Assembly (NCBI RefSeq): GCF_027887165.1
Contig: NC_077232.1
Coordinates: 6,419,391-6,483,390, forward strand
Source: Monodelphis domestica
Lineage: Eukaryota > Chordata > Mammalia > Didelphimorphia > Didelphidae
Length of the DNA: 64,000 bases
Direction of reading: 5' to 3'
A model generated the notes under the pieces. It ran no database searches. It saw only the letters and a program-made list of their open reading frames with translations, and was not told the DNA's origin. The translations under genes were made by a program, and so were the position numbers. This document shows positions 34,654 through 46,404 of this stretch, one piece after another (within the stretch, counting starts at the first letter, position 1; every line of letters begins with the position of its first letter).

Positions 34654-34936
34654 ATGCAGGTGACTCTCAAGCCTTCCTTGTTGTCCTCGACCCATTCTCT
34701 GAAACGAGATCAGGATCACCAAATCAAGTATTATATCACCAAGAGGAATTTCTTGAGCCTGAGGCTCTTGGCCGTGGCCCTCTCCACCCTGGGCTGGGTC
34801 ATCATGCTGGTGGCCTGCATGTGCCCCAAGTGGGTCATCTTGGGGCCTTCCAAGAGGGATCTGTGGAAGAACAAATCCTTGATTTTTGGTCTCTGGGACA
34901 ACTGTGTTCACTGCTGGAGGCCCAATCAATTGTCAA
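34654..34936 (+). CDS. Novel claudin/TMEM202-like tetraspan protein, exon 1 (TM1 and first loop)
   Basis: This exon encodes residues 1-94 plus one base. It holds a basic N-terminus, a first membrane span at about 37-58 (RLLAVALSTLGWVIMLVACM) and a loop with W60 and GLWDNCVHCW at 79-88. W...GLW-x2-C-x2-C is the claudin/PMP22 signature with unusually close cysteines; TMEM202 has GLW-x2-C-x4-C (from memory). An in-frame stop at 34642-34644 lies just upstream, so ATG 34654 is the likely start unless exon 1 begins at the AG there. The donor is CAA/GTAAGC at 34937, phase 1. Claudin-family members seal or organise membranes, whereas TMEM202/225 relatives are sperm-associated; the role here is unknown. 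It lies between SYT12 (opposite strand) and DNA without recognisable genes. Confidence 0.75.
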
Positions 34937-35339
34937 GTAAGCCAACTGGCTCTTCTCCAAGGGAGAGAAGGTCTGGCCAAGGCACTCCCCCCAAGCGGGG
35001 CCCAGTTGGGATGCTGCACTCCCCAGGGGAAGGCCCTTGCCCAAGGGCAGTTAGCTAGGAAGTGTGAGGAAACCTGGGAGAGCTCCAGCTCAGGGGTCCT
35101 CAGGCCAAGTCCAGCACCCTCTCCCTTGCTAGGTCAGTCGCCGTTCCTGTCAACGCTACCTTCAGAGCATCTCGCTGGGACACTGGCCCGGCCTAGGGCA
35201 CATCCTCCTCCCCTCAGACCTGACTTTATTGCAGTAGCGGCTGGGAGGAGCGGCTCTGCCTGCCCAAGGCTCTCCCCTCTCCAGGCCAGCCTTCACTCAG
35301 TTCCACACCCATCTTCCCAGAGGGTTCACGGATTGTCCC

Positions 35340-35585
35340 CCGTGCCCGGTACTTTCTCCCTCCTGACGTCTCAGGCTTCCTTCGAGTCTCAGCCAAAAGC
35401 CTACCTTGTGCAAGAAGCCCTTCCTGGGCCCCCAGTCGTCCTGCCATCCCTCTGAGATTGCCCCCGATCTAGCCTACCTAGAGCTCCTTGGCACAGGGTC
35501 GTTTCCCCCATTAGGCTGTAGCCTCAGCACACACTGAGTCCAGGACTAGGCGCGCAGTAGGAGCTCCCTAAATGCTTGCTGGCTT
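35340..35585 (+). mobile_element. L2 LINE 3' end in tetraspan intron 1
   Basis: 'ttccttcgagtctcagccaa', 'gcaagaagcccttcctgggc' and 'aggagctccctaaatgcttg'. Confidence 0.7.
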
Positions 35586-35637
35586 GACCGAGCCCATCTC
35601 GAGGTGGCCTCTGGGACAGCTTCCATATGCCTTGCAG

Positions 35638-35784
35638 TACACCTCCTGGTCTCTCGAGGGAGCATGTTTCTGAACCTCGTCTTCACGTCTCTCCTCATTC
35701 TCTCCATGCTGTGCTCCTTTCACCGAATATTCAGCCGGATTTCCAAGCTGGATGTCATCTTCTGCATCATGAATTACATCTCAG
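35638..35784 (+). CDS. Tetraspan protein, exon 2 (TM2)
   Basis: Acceptor 'atgccttgcag' at 35637 and donor G/GTTCTG at 35785. The 147-nt exon is phase 1 at both ends and joins exon 1 without a frame change (codon ATA across the junction). It encodes residues 95-143: IHLLVSRGS, the second span at about 104-122 (MFLNLVFTSLLILSMLCSF), then a short cytoplasmic turn and DVIFCIMNYIS. The donor is weaker than the others (GTTCTG), so the exact 3' end is the least certain boundary. Confidence 0.65.
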
Positions 35785-36284
35785 GTTCTGCTTGGCAGCA
35801 GGTGGGGGTTGGAGCTGGGAGGCAGCAAGGAGGGCCAGAGCCTAGAGGTGGGGCCCAAGGGCACGGGGGAGAGCATTGCTGATGCAGGCATCCCAGGGCT
35901 GGAGATGGAAGTGGGCCCGGCCTCTAACTCCACCTCGGATGGGGAAATAGGAGGGGAAGGAGAGAAGGGAAAGGACAGAGGTAACCAAAGGGAGGAGGTT
36001 ATTAAAGGAGGCAGCAGATAGAAGCACAACAGACCTGGGAGGAGGGAAGCATAAAATGATGTCGAGAAGAAAGCAGGACAGAAGGAAACACACAGTAATC
36101 ATAACTGGGAAGGAAGAAGGCGTGGGCTCACTCACAAAACAGAAACAGAGGTGCAATGCCTCCTTAGAGCAGGGACCTTGGGCAAATCACTGAGCCTCAG
36201 TTTCCTTATCTGGAAAATGGGTCTAATAGCACCAACCACAAGACGTTGCCATAAGAAGCAAATGAAATCATGTATGTAAATCTT

Positions 36285-37164
<880 letters not shown>

Positions 37165-37165
<1 letters not shown>

Positions 37166-37400
37166 GGTATAGATGTTACAGTGGATAGAGCACTGGACCC
37201 AGAGTCAGGAAGATTTAAATTCCAATCCAGTAGCATATATGTCTTCGTTATGTGACCTTGATCAAGTCACTTACCCTCTGTCTGCCTCCGTTTCCTCACC
37301 TGTATAAATAGGAATAATAACAGCACCTACCTCCTTGAATTGACTTGAGGATAAAATGAGCTGATATTTGTAAATGCTCATTGCAGACCTTCAAGCGGTG
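37165..37400 (+). mobile_element. MIR-type SINE, nearly full length
   Basis: 'gtggatagagcactggaccc', 'gtgaccttgatcaagtcact', 'cctccgtttcctcacctgta' and 'gaggataaaatgagctgata'. Confidence 0.75.
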
Positions 37401-37784
37401 GGTAGATAGATGGTGGCCATCATCATCATTCTATTTCTTTCCATTTTGTAATGAAGGGATCTGAGGCCCAAAGCAGGGACAACTTGCTTTGTGGCCTCCA
37501 ACCAATTCACAGCAAAGTGGGCACTAGGAGGAGCTGCTCTCACCCCTAGTTCAGGATTCTTTCTGCTCTGTCCCTGTAGGCAGGTGAGGCTGAGGTTGGC
37601 CCAATGACACCCAAGCAGAGTGACCCCAAATCTCCCACTTCCTATTGGCCTGCAGGAGAACTGACCTCGTCTCCAGAAGGTCGCCGTCTAAGGCAAGTGT
37701 GATACCCAGAAAGGACAGCATCAGCTGGTCAGTGCCCGCTGCCACACTCTGTGGGGCAGGCCTGGGGCCCAGGACATCAACAGA

Positions 37785-38165
37785 GAGGCGATGTCCAATG
37801 TAGTGAAAAGAGAAATGGATTGGAGGCCCAGGTGCTTGGGTTCAAGTCCCTGCTGGGCCACTAATAATTTGGGCAACTGTGGGTGAGTCTCTTTCTGTCT
37901 TTGAGCCTCAGTTTACCTATCTATACATTGTTCAAAGGATTTTAGGGCTGGAAGTAGGACCGGCTCTAAGATGAGAACACCGAGGCTCCGAGGGTAAGGC
38001 CTTTGCCCAAGGACACTCTGGAGCTAGCACTCGCCCTCAGTTTGGCCATCTCTAAAATGGGGATTGTAATCCCTTGTACTTCCTGCCTAGCAGGATTGTT
38101 GGAAAGAAAATGTTTTGCAAAGATGAGCCACTTACAGTATCATTATCACTGTTATTTTTACAGAG
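37785..38165 (+). mobile_element. MIR-type SINE fragments
   Basis: 'gaaatggattggaggcccag', 'tttgagcctcagtttaccta', then a second tail near 38030 ('ctcagtttggccatctctaa' onward). Confidence 0.6.
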
Positions 38166-38589
38166 GCAGAGGAGGAGGAGGGAGGGTACAGGGCCTGGGG
38201 GTGGCCATAGAAGAGAGCCTTGGGACTGCACGCTCCCTCCCTCCAAGCCTCCCCCCCCTGGCCCTTCCCTGGTGATTATTCACTTTTGTCAGGTGTCCTT
38301 TTGAGGTAATTCATCTCCTTCTTAACAGGAGCCTTCTGGAGACACTGGCAGCCGCACTTCAGGCCAGTAGGAAGGGACTGCTGGGTGGTCTGAGTCCTAG
38401 AGGAGTGTCTGGTGTCTCCCAAGAAGCTGACTCGAGGGAGGAGCTTCCAGGAAGACGCCCCCCACTTCTGCCCCCTGGTCCTAGCTGAGGAAGGCTGGCT
38501 GGGCAGAGGCCTTGGAGGAGGCAAGGCTGAGGACGTCTCGGCTACCTCTGGGCCTGGGAGTGCTGGGGCCTCGGGCTGCTGGTGCCCAG

Positions 38590-38766
38590 CTCCCCAGGGA
38601 TTGCCCTTGCTTTGGGTGTGTCTGGGAGTAGGACTGGCCCTGTTCCTGTGCGTCTTGTTCTTCGGGCTGCAGCTGTTGGACATCTTCACCCAGGAAAGGC
38701 GCACCTTCAATATTAAGTGGCCCCCCTTCGTCTCCATCTTCGGGGTCCTGAGCTTCCTTCTGGCTG
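38590..38766 (+). CDS. Tetraspan protein, exon 3 (TM3 and TM4)
   Basis: Acceptor 'tgcccag' at 38589 and donor GGCTG/GTGAGG at 38767. It is 177 nt, phase 1 at both ends, residues 144-202. It contains the third span (about 149-172, PLLWVCLGVGLALFLCVLFF), the second loop (DIFTQERRTFNIKW) and most of the fourth span (PPFVSIFGVLSFLLA). A nearer AG at 38597 would put the exon out of frame, which is why the upstream one is chosen. The preceding 2.8-kb intron carries GATA/GAAA microsatellites and MIR copies. Confidence 0.72.
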
Positions 38767-39061
38767 GTGAGGGTCAGATCCGAGGGACGCAGGGCCAGGC
38801 TTTGGCCCTCCAAGGTAGTCGAGCCCCAGAGCCAGAGAGACTTCTGGGAAGATCCTGGGGGCCATCGTGTCCTACCATCACATCCCGGTTCCCCACTCTG
38901 CTCGTCCCCAGGGTCATGAAGTCCCAGAGGGGGGCGTAGCCCAGAATGCCAGAGTTGGGGGGCCCTTTGGGGAAGCCGCCCCTCACTGGGCCACTTTCTG
39001 CCCTGCCCTGCCCTGCCCTGGCCTCCCATCCCAACCTGGTGTCCCATTTTCCTTCTCATAG

Positions 39062-39303
39062 GGACCATCTGCCTCAATAGTCGGAAAAATTCCTGGGAAG
39101 TTTCATTCTTTCTCCCTGGCAGTCAGCCCATCAAAATAAAGACGCTGGTAAAGTCCGGGAAACTAGTTGAAACATCCTTCTATAGCATTCTCTCACAACT
39201 TACCTTCTCTTCCGGAGCCTTCCCTGAAACGTCAGGCATCTCCGCCATACTCATTCCTGGCTTGCCAGGGAAATCGCACCCTCCTCCGGAGACAGCCCAG
39301 TAG
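39062..39303 (+). CDS. Tetraspan protein, exon 4 (C-terminal tail and stop)
   Basis: Acceptor 'ccttctcatag' at 39061, phase 1. It completes GTICLNSRKNSWEVSFFLPG at the end of the fourth span, then a Ser/Thr/Pro-rich cytoplasmic tail (KTLVKSGKLVETSFYSILSQ ... PGKSHPPPETAQ), with TAG at 39301-39303. The full protein is 282 residues, close to TMEM202 (273, from memory) and longer than most claudins. No AATAAA lies directly after the stop; the first one is at 39577 inside an L2 copy. Confidence 0.68.
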
Positions 39304-39454
39304 CTGGCCCCGAGCCTTCCCTTCTTCTCCCACTCCCATCCCGACCCCCCACCCCCACAGGCTGCCCCCTCTTTAAGCAGGGAGTTGTTCGGGCCTTGGT
39401 CACTGGGTGCCCTCCCTGCTCGGGGTCTCCCATCTCCTTGTCCAGCCTCATTCA

Positions 39455-39606
39455 CCCTCCCTTTTGTTAGAATTCTTTCCAACTTGGTAGGTTGTAAGTT
39501 CCTGGAGGGTAAGGACCAGGGCCCATCTCTCTGTTTCCAGTCACCGAGCATCCAACCTTGTATACAGTAAGCACTTAATAAATGTTTGAGGAATGGATGA
39601 ATGAAC
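39455..39606 (+). mobile_element. L2 LINE 3' end, carries AATAAA
   Basis: 'gtaagttcctggagggtaag', 'ctctgtttccagtcaccgag' and 'gcacttaataaatgtttgag' followed by 'gaatggatgaatga', the L2 terminus. It lies 150 bp after the tetraspan stop codon. Confidence 0.85.
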
Positions 39607-40445
39607 CATGGCTAATGTTTCCATAGCCCTCTCTCTTGACATGATTCTGTTTGTTCCTCTCTGGCAGCCCTGTGTTAAGATTATACCCATTTTACAGATG
39701 CACAAATGGCCTCAGAGAGGTAAAAAGTGATTTATTCAGTAGGGAACAAGGACTAGATTCAAACTAAAGTTCCTTCTGAGTACCAGGCCAGTGTTGTCAT
39801 GAAAAAATGAATGCGTGTGTGAGTGAGTGACTGAATGAATGAATCAGTGAATGAATGAATGCCTAGAGAGGATATCTTTTCAGGACATGAGTGAGAAGGA
39901 AAGCCTAGGATATCCCAGGGAAGGGCAGGCAGAGCAGTGCAACTGTTCTAGACTGCAGAGGCAGTCAGAGTCCAGAGGAAGACTGGCTTCTTGGCCAGAA
40001 CCCCAGCTTCCCCAGGAAGTCCAAATGCCACCAGTGGGGTCTAGAAAAGGACGCTGAAAGGAATCAGTCATTGAATTGACATCTGGGGAGGGCCTTCAGG
40101 GCCCAAGAACCAGGGATCATCGACTAAGAGCCAGGAGAGATCTAAAAGGGCATTTAATCTAGTTTCCTCATTTTCCAGAGGAGGAAACTGAGGCCCAGAC
40201 AGGCATCACTAAGCTCAGAAGCGACTGACTCTACTTTGAGACAGTTCTCACTACAAGGCAGTTTTCCTTTTCTCAATCTGGGCAAATCTATTAGTCCCTC
40301 TGCCTCACAGCAACCCTTCAGATCCTTTAAGGTGGTTATTATGTACCCTCAGGCTTCTCTTCTCTAGGCTAACCATTCCCAATTCCCTTAATTAATCCTC
40401 CTTATATTGAATGATTCTAGGTCCCCTCATCACACCTTAGGAATG

Positions 40446-41590
40446 TTCCAGCTTATCAATGTCTATCCTTTCCTTCTCTCCCTTCATTCCTTCTCATCCT
40501 TTTTCCTTCTCTCCCTTCTCCCCCTTCATTCCTTCTCATCTTTTTTCCTTCCTCCTCCCTTTCCTCCTCCCTTCTTTCCTTCTCTCCCTCTCCCCCTTCA
40601 TTCCTTCTCATCTTTTTTCCTTCCTCCTCCCTTCTTTCCTTCTCTCTCTCTCCCCCTTCATTCCTTCTCATCTTTTTTCCTTCCTCCTCCCTTTCCTCCT
40701 CCCTTCTTTCCTTCTCTCCCTCTCCCCCTTCATTCCTTCTCATCTTTTTTCCTTCCTCCTCCCTTTCCTCCTCCCTTCTTTCCTTCTCTCCCTCTCCCCC
40801 TTCATTCCTTCTCATCTTTTTTCCTTCCTCCTCCCTTTCCTCCTCCCTTCTTTCCTTCTCTCCCTCTCCCCCTTCATTCCTTATCATCTTTTTTCCTTCC
40901 TCCTCCCTTTCCTCCTCCCTTCTTTCCTTCTCTCCCTCTCCTCCTTCATTCCTTCTCATCTTCTTTCCTTCCTCCTCCCTTTCCTCCTCCCTTCTTTCCT
41001 TCTCTCCCTTCTCCCCCTTCATTCCTTCTCATCTTCTTTCCTTCCTCCTCCCTTTCCTCCTCCCTTCTTTCCTTCTCTCCCTCTCCTCCTTCATTCCTTC
41101 TCATCTTTTTTCCTTCCTCCTCCCTTTCCTCCTCCCTTCTTTCCTTCTCTCCCTTCTCCCCCTTCATTCCTTCTCATCTTTTTTCCTTCCTCCTCCCTTT
41201 CCTCCTCCCTTCTTTCCTTCTCTCCCTTCTCCCCCTTCATTCCTTCTCATCTTTTTTCCTTCCTCCTCCCTTTCCTCCTCCCTTCTTTCCTTCTCTCCCT
41301 TCTCCCCCTTCATTCCTTCTAATCTTCTTTCCTTCCTCCTCCCTTTCCTCCTCCCTTCTTTCCTTCTCTCCCTCTCCCCCTTCATTCCTTCTCATCTTCT
41401 TTCCTTCCTCCTCCCTTTCCTCCTCCCTTCTTTCCTTCTCTCCCTCTCCCCCTTCATTCCTTCTCATCTTCTTTCCTTCCTCCTCCCTTTCCTCCTCCCT
41501 TCTTTCCTTCTCTCCCTCTCCCCCTTCATTCCTTCTCATCTTCTTTCCTTCCTCCTCCCTTTCCTCCTCCCGTCTTTCCTTTCTTCCTTT
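40446..41590. repeat. 60/71-bp polypyrimidine minisatellite, about 16 copies
   Basis: The higher-order unit contains 'cattccttctcatctttttt', 'ccttcctcctccctttcctc' and 'ttctttccttctctccctct'. Copies differ mainly by presence of an 11-bp block. It is open on both strands for hundreds of codons through composition only. Confidence 0.95.
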
Positions 41591-41599
41591 GTTCCTTGT

Positions 41600-43200
41600 G
41601 ACAACTACATGCCAGGACCTGTTCCAGAGGCTGGGGCTAGAGATCCCAAGAACAAAAGGGACCCTGACCTCCAGGATCGGAGACACCCAGCTGGCCCCCA
41701 TGTCATTCATTACGTTCTCATTTGAGTTGTGGTTTTTGGTTGGACCTTCCTGGTTGGGACTGAAGTGTCCCTACTGGTCAGAACTCTGCTCCTCTACTTC
41801 TGCTCCCAGCCAACTGGCCACACTTGAAATGGACCAGCGGGCGAGGTGTGAGGATGGCTGAAATCATGGCGCCCACCAGTGCCCTTGGATGGATGCGTTC
41901 CTGCGGTCCTCCTCGTCCAAACCACCTGACGTCTGCTCTTTTGGATTTCTTGAAGCTAAAATACTTCTATGCCTCAGCATTTTTTGGCCTGTAAAAGAAG
42001 GGAAGAGAGAAGTCAATCGGGTCGTGGGCTACAGAGACATCAGAGAGGGTGAGGCCTGAGAAAAGGCCACTGGATTGGGCCATTTAGACGGGGAATTTCC
42101 GAGAGGGCAGTTTCAGTGGAATCCTGAGGCTGCAGCCATCTTGGAGAGACCAGAGGAAATGGCTTTCGATACAAAAGGCAGAAGAGAGAGAGAGACAGGG
42201 GGAGAGTGAGTGGGAGCTGGAAGGCTGGAGGGAAGGTTTCCCTCAGACTGGACGGGCCTCGGCCAGCAGACGGGGAGACACCGATAATAGGGATAGAGAG
42301 AGGAGGACGCCGGAGGAGACGGGCTGGAATTGGACCCCTTGGTCGGGAAGAAGGGGGAGCCTTGGGCAGGAGTAAGGCCACCTCATTAGGTGCCACAGCA
42401 GGGAAAGAGGAGGGGCGCAGTGATGGGAGATGACAAGTGCTCTCCGCCTCCAGAGAAGGAGCTGATGGGGTCTGAGGACAGATCAAAGCAGACTGGGTTT
42501 GGACCTTGTTTTTCTTGGGGGGGGCTCTGTTTTCTTCCACAACATGACTCATATGGAAATGTTTTGCATGACTGCACACATATAACCTTTATCAAACTGC
42601 TTGCCTTCCTAAGTGAGGGAAGGGGAGGAGGGAGAGAGAACTGGGGACTCAATTGTCTTCATGGGTAATTGGGAAAAATAATAAATCTAAAATTCTGCTT
42701 ACAAAGGGGCAGAAAAGGGAACTCCTGGCAAGTGGCCTCAGTTTCTTCTGTAAAATATGAAGCAAGGACCTCAGCTGGGGGGGGGGGGACACAGGCGCTC
42801 TGGGGAGGGATGGGAAGGTTTGGAAGAGCAGATGCGAGCCTATGGCGGAGATGTAGAGCAGGATTGCTGAGCAGCAGGAGGGCCCCCACTGAGGTTGTGT
42901 CTCCTCCAGCTTCATCCAGCAGCGCCTGGAAAAGGAAAGGAGGCACTGAACAGGGGTGGAAGGGATCCAAGGGGAGGCTTGGCTGGGTGCGATTGCTGAG
43001 GTGACCAGAGGGTGAGGGAGTCAAGAGAGCAGGACAACAGAGTCAAACGGGTTTGCCGAGGGGTCAAGATGAGAAAAAGAAGAAAGAGTGGCTAGTGCCG
43101 TGGTGGGAGCCCACTGAGGATTGGAGGTCATGGTGGGGATGAAGCTTGGTGTTGGAAGGCAGAAGAAAGGCAGAAATCCACATTATGGTGGATAAGGGAA
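41600..43200. other. Intergenic, no gene seen
   Basis: Old repeat words at 41605-41680 and an L2-like fragment at 42880-43030. No splice-bounded frame with protein-like character was found. Confidence 0.4.
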
Positions 43201-43210
43201 CTTTGGCAGT

Positions 43211-43409
43211 CTTTTTTTTAACCCCTGACCCTCCATCTTAGAATCAATACTGTGTACTGGTTCTGAGGCAGAAGAGTGGTAAGAGCTTGGCAATGGGAAG
43301 GGTGAGTGATTTGCCCAGGTCACACAGCTAGGAAGTGTCTGAGGTCAGATTTGAACCCAGGACCTCCTGCTCCTGCCCTGACTCTCAATCCACTGAGCCA
43401 CCCCCGACG
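43211..43409 (-). mobile_element. Marsupial SINE fused to an unnamed repeat at its head
   Basis: 'aacccctgaccctccatctt', 'gatttgcccaggtcacacag' and 'aacccaggacctcctgctcc'; the head abuts 'cccctataactttggaatta', as at 21.43 kb. Confidence 0.88.
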
Positions 43410-43600
43410 TGTAGCCCCTATAACTTTGGAATTATTGAATTTTGATTTTCACTGTGCCAATCATGTGGCTGTGGGGGCAAGAGCCAGGCAAACTCTCTTC
43501 CCTGGTTAATATTTCCTTTTCTTTACATGATTTGATGTAACTAAGTGGAAATAGGGCAGAGAGGTAACAGGGTTGTTTGTGGATACTCAAAGTCCCCACA
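43409..43600. repeat. Unnamed interspersed repeat, copy 2
   Basis: 'cccctataactttggaatta', 'ttgattttcactgtgccaat', 'cctggttaatatttcctttt' and 'gatttgatgtaactaagtgg' align with copy 1 at 21435-22060 in the same order and orientation. Confidence 0.75.
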
Positions 43601-43755
43601 TCACTCACTCAGTTTCAGGATTTGGTCAGTGCTGGCACCTGCCAGGTACCAGGCATTGTGCTAGGTACCGGAGAAAAGAAAGGCAAAAGTGAGGTAGTCC
43701 AGTGCCTCAAGGAGACCATGCTCCTTCAGGTAGAGGTCTAGACCCCCCCTCACCT

Positions 43756-43774
43756 GGGGTTAGGGTTAGGGTTC
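43756..43774 (+). repeat. Three telomere-type TTAGGG units
   Basis: 'ggttagggttagggtt' in otherwise ordinary sequence. It is too short to be more than a possible interstitial telomeric scar. Confidence 0.6.
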
Positions 43775-44277
43775 AGAGGTCTCCATCTGCAGGAACTGCT
43801 CCGATTTCCTCTCTCCCTTGTTTGGTCAGGAACTCTTCCCTCATCCACAGCTGAAAAGGGCCTCTTTTCCTCTTCATCCAGCTCTCTGGTGATGTGGCTC
43901 TTCCCATCTAGCTCTTGTTCCCATTTGGAGCTTATCATGGTCTGCAGTTTGAGACATTGGACTAATTTAATTAGTTCTTTTTCTAGTTTTTCCCTTGCAT
44001 TCCCAATTCATTGATCTCTTCTTTCTCTGGGGATTTCAGGACCATGCAAGGAGAACTAGCATTTGCAGGGCAGACAATGCAGTGGCAGATGATTCGCCAG
44101 GAGAAACGGCTTCTTCTATGATTTAATAAGCTGACCTGGAGATATCTTGACCAACTCCACTCCTAGCATAGGCAGGGGACAGAGTGCCAGCCCGGAGTCC
44201 AATCTGGCCCCAGACACTTCCCAGCTGGGTGCCCTTACTGCTCTTCTTGGTATTGATTCTAAGAAGGTGAAGGTGGG

Positions 44278-44295
44278 GAGAGGAAAGGGGGAAAG

Positions 44296-44354
<59 letters not shown>

Positions 44355-44645
44355 TAAGGAGGGAGGAAGGGAGGGAGGGAGGCAAAGAGGGAGAGAGAAA
44401 GAGGAGGGGGAAGGGAGGGAGAGGGGAAGAGAGGGAGGGAGGAGAGAGGAGAAAGGAGGGAGAGGGAGGGAGAGGGGAAGAGAGGGAGGCAAAGAGAGAG
44501 GGAGGCAGAGAGGGAGAAAGAGAAGAGGTGGGAGAGGAAGGGAAAGAGAGAGGGAGGGAGGGAGGGAGAGAAAGGGAGGGAGGAGAGGAGAGAAAGAGAA
44601 GAGAGGGAAAGAGACAGAGGAGAGAGGGAGGGAAGGAAGAAGTTC
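44278..44645. repeat. Polypurine (GA/GGGA)n array
   Basis: About 365 bp of almost pure A/G on plus, starting with about 24 GA repeats and passing into GGGAGG-type units. Confidence 0.97.
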
Positions 44646-44649
44646 AAAG

Positions 44650-45110
44650 TAATTTGAAAAGCAGGGTGCATGGGGAAGAGAGAAGAGGGGAGTACCAGGA
44701 AAGGCCTTATAGAAGAGACCCCTGAGCTCCTTCAGGACAGAGGTGAAGGGAGAATGTTCCAGGCATAAGGGACCTAGTCTGTGCAAAGACTGAGATATGG
44801 AAAGGAGAGTCATGTAGGATTTGGGATCATTCCATCTCTTTAGTGATGCAAAGGAAAGATGGTGCAGAAAGAGGGCTGGGCTCTGACTCAGGACACTTGG
44901 GTCCAATCCCACCTCCAACACCAACTTCCTGGGTGGTCCTGTGAACTTCCTTTCTCCTCTCAGCCGGTTGCTATGAGGCTCAAAAGAAGCCTATGGGGTA
45001 CTGGCTTTAGAGGCCCTGGGTTCAAATCCTGCCCTTTCAGTTCCTATCTGACCTTGGGTGAATCCCTTGCTCTCTCAGGGCCTTAGTTTCCTCATGTGGG
45101 AAAAGGCTGA
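44650..45110 (+). mobile_element. Old L2-like and MIR-type fragments
   Basis: 'gaatgttccaggcataaggg' and 'tgcaaagactgagatatgga' (L2-like), then 'gaccttgggtgaatcccttg' and 'gccttagtttcctcatgtgg' (MIR-like). Confidence 0.45.
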
Positions 45111-45224
45111 ACCGTTGGTAGCTTCTAGGAAGCCTGTGAAGAGGTGCAGGGGTGGGGGATGGAAGGCTGAGCGTCTGAAGCAGCAGGGGCTGAAAGGCTG
45201 CTGCGTGACCAGATTTTATCTCAT

Positions 45225-45605
45225 AAGCAACATGCCGAAGCTGCACGCTAAACCTGGCGGAATGAGAGGGGCTCCTGGCCCCTCCCAGCTCTCCGTGGCC
45301 GAGAAAGGGCTTTGAAAAGCTCTCAGTGAAAGACGCAGGGATTTCGCCCCGCCCCCCCTGCCCGCCCGCCCCGCAGCCCCGGGGTGGGGAAATGCTTGTC
45401 AAGGTAGGCGCTGGGGGCCAGGGTGACCTGGGCTGCGGATAAAGGCATCTTTTCATTCCCCGCCTCGCTAGGCTGTCTCCGCCTCCCAGCGGTTACTAAG
45501 CAACTCCGGATGCTGCTGGCGCTGCCGGCTCCTGGTTTCCCATAGCAACAGACAAATTCCCCAGGCACTGGCGATGCCCTACTCTGGACCTCCGCAAAGG
45601 TCATC
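45225..45605. promoter_or_regulatory. Small CpG-rich block with two RFX X-box-like sites
   Basis: About 20 CpGs in under 400 bp, set in CpG-poor DNA, with GC boxes ('ccccgccccccc', 'cccgcccgccccgc') and two X-box-like inverted repeats: 'gttactaagcaac' (45492-45504) and 'gtttcccatagcaac' (45535-45549). It may be an unannotated promoter or enhancer. A plus-strand donor-like CAAG/GTAGGC lies at about 45400. In human, PC is transcribed away from SYT12, so a PC 5' exon here is conceivable, but nothing in the sequence proves it. Confidence 0.4.
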
Positions 45606-46197
45606 CACTGCCTTTATTCCCAGCCTCCTGTCTGTGCTTGTGTGCCTCAGCTCCCCCCAAGCTTCCCAAAGGAGGCCCCGGAGTGTTTCCCCCAATAAGT
45701 CGGCCCCCACGCTTTCCAAAAATACGAGATAAGTGCAGCCTGGAGATTCTCTTCCGGTCGGGAGGTCTGAGCTCTAAAATTGTCTGCCTGGGCCAGCAAG
45801 GGACCCAGACACGCCTGGCTTGTGGGTGGCTCTTGTCCCCAGAAGTCTTTCCCAGGAAACCAAGCTGTCCTCAGTTCACATTCTTTGGCTCCCAGAAGCC
45901 AGGATTCCCAAGGCTTTGCTTACTAGAGGATCCTGGTCAGATCATTGCCCATCTCTCGGTTTCTGCATCTGTCAAATGGGCATACAGATTAAACCTGTAG
46001 TTCTTTTCTCCCAAAGTTGTGGCAAAGCTCAAATAATTGCTTTGTAAGTCTCTAACCAGAAGCCTGATGTTATGATCGTGCTCCCAGCCCCTATCTTAGG
46101 GGAACGAGAAAGAAGCAAAACATAGTTAGTGTCGTTAGAAAGCTGGTCTGGGAGACAGGAAGACAGATTCAAGGGGGTCAACAAAAAGTCCCTATGG

Positions 46198-46404
46198 GGG
46201 GGGGGGCAGCTGGGTGGCTCAGTGGATGGAGAGCCAGGCCTAGAGACAGGAGGCCTTGGGATCAAATCTGGCCTCAGACACTGCCCAGCTGGGTGACCCT
46301 GGACAAGTCACTTGACCCCCATTGCCCAGCCCCTACCGCTCTTCTGCTTTGGAATCCATACACAACATTGACTTCAAGATAGAAGGTCAGGGTTTTAAAA
46401 AAAA
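46198..46404 (+). mobile_element. Marsupial SINE, full length
   Basis: 'ggcagctgggtggctcagtg', 'gtgaccctggacaagtcact' and 'aaggtcagggttttaaaaaa'. Confidence 0.93.

Noticed and set aside
40407-41861. 484-residue plus-strand frame
   Set aside because: Composed of the polypyrimidine minisatellite. The tail after the array has no family resemblance.
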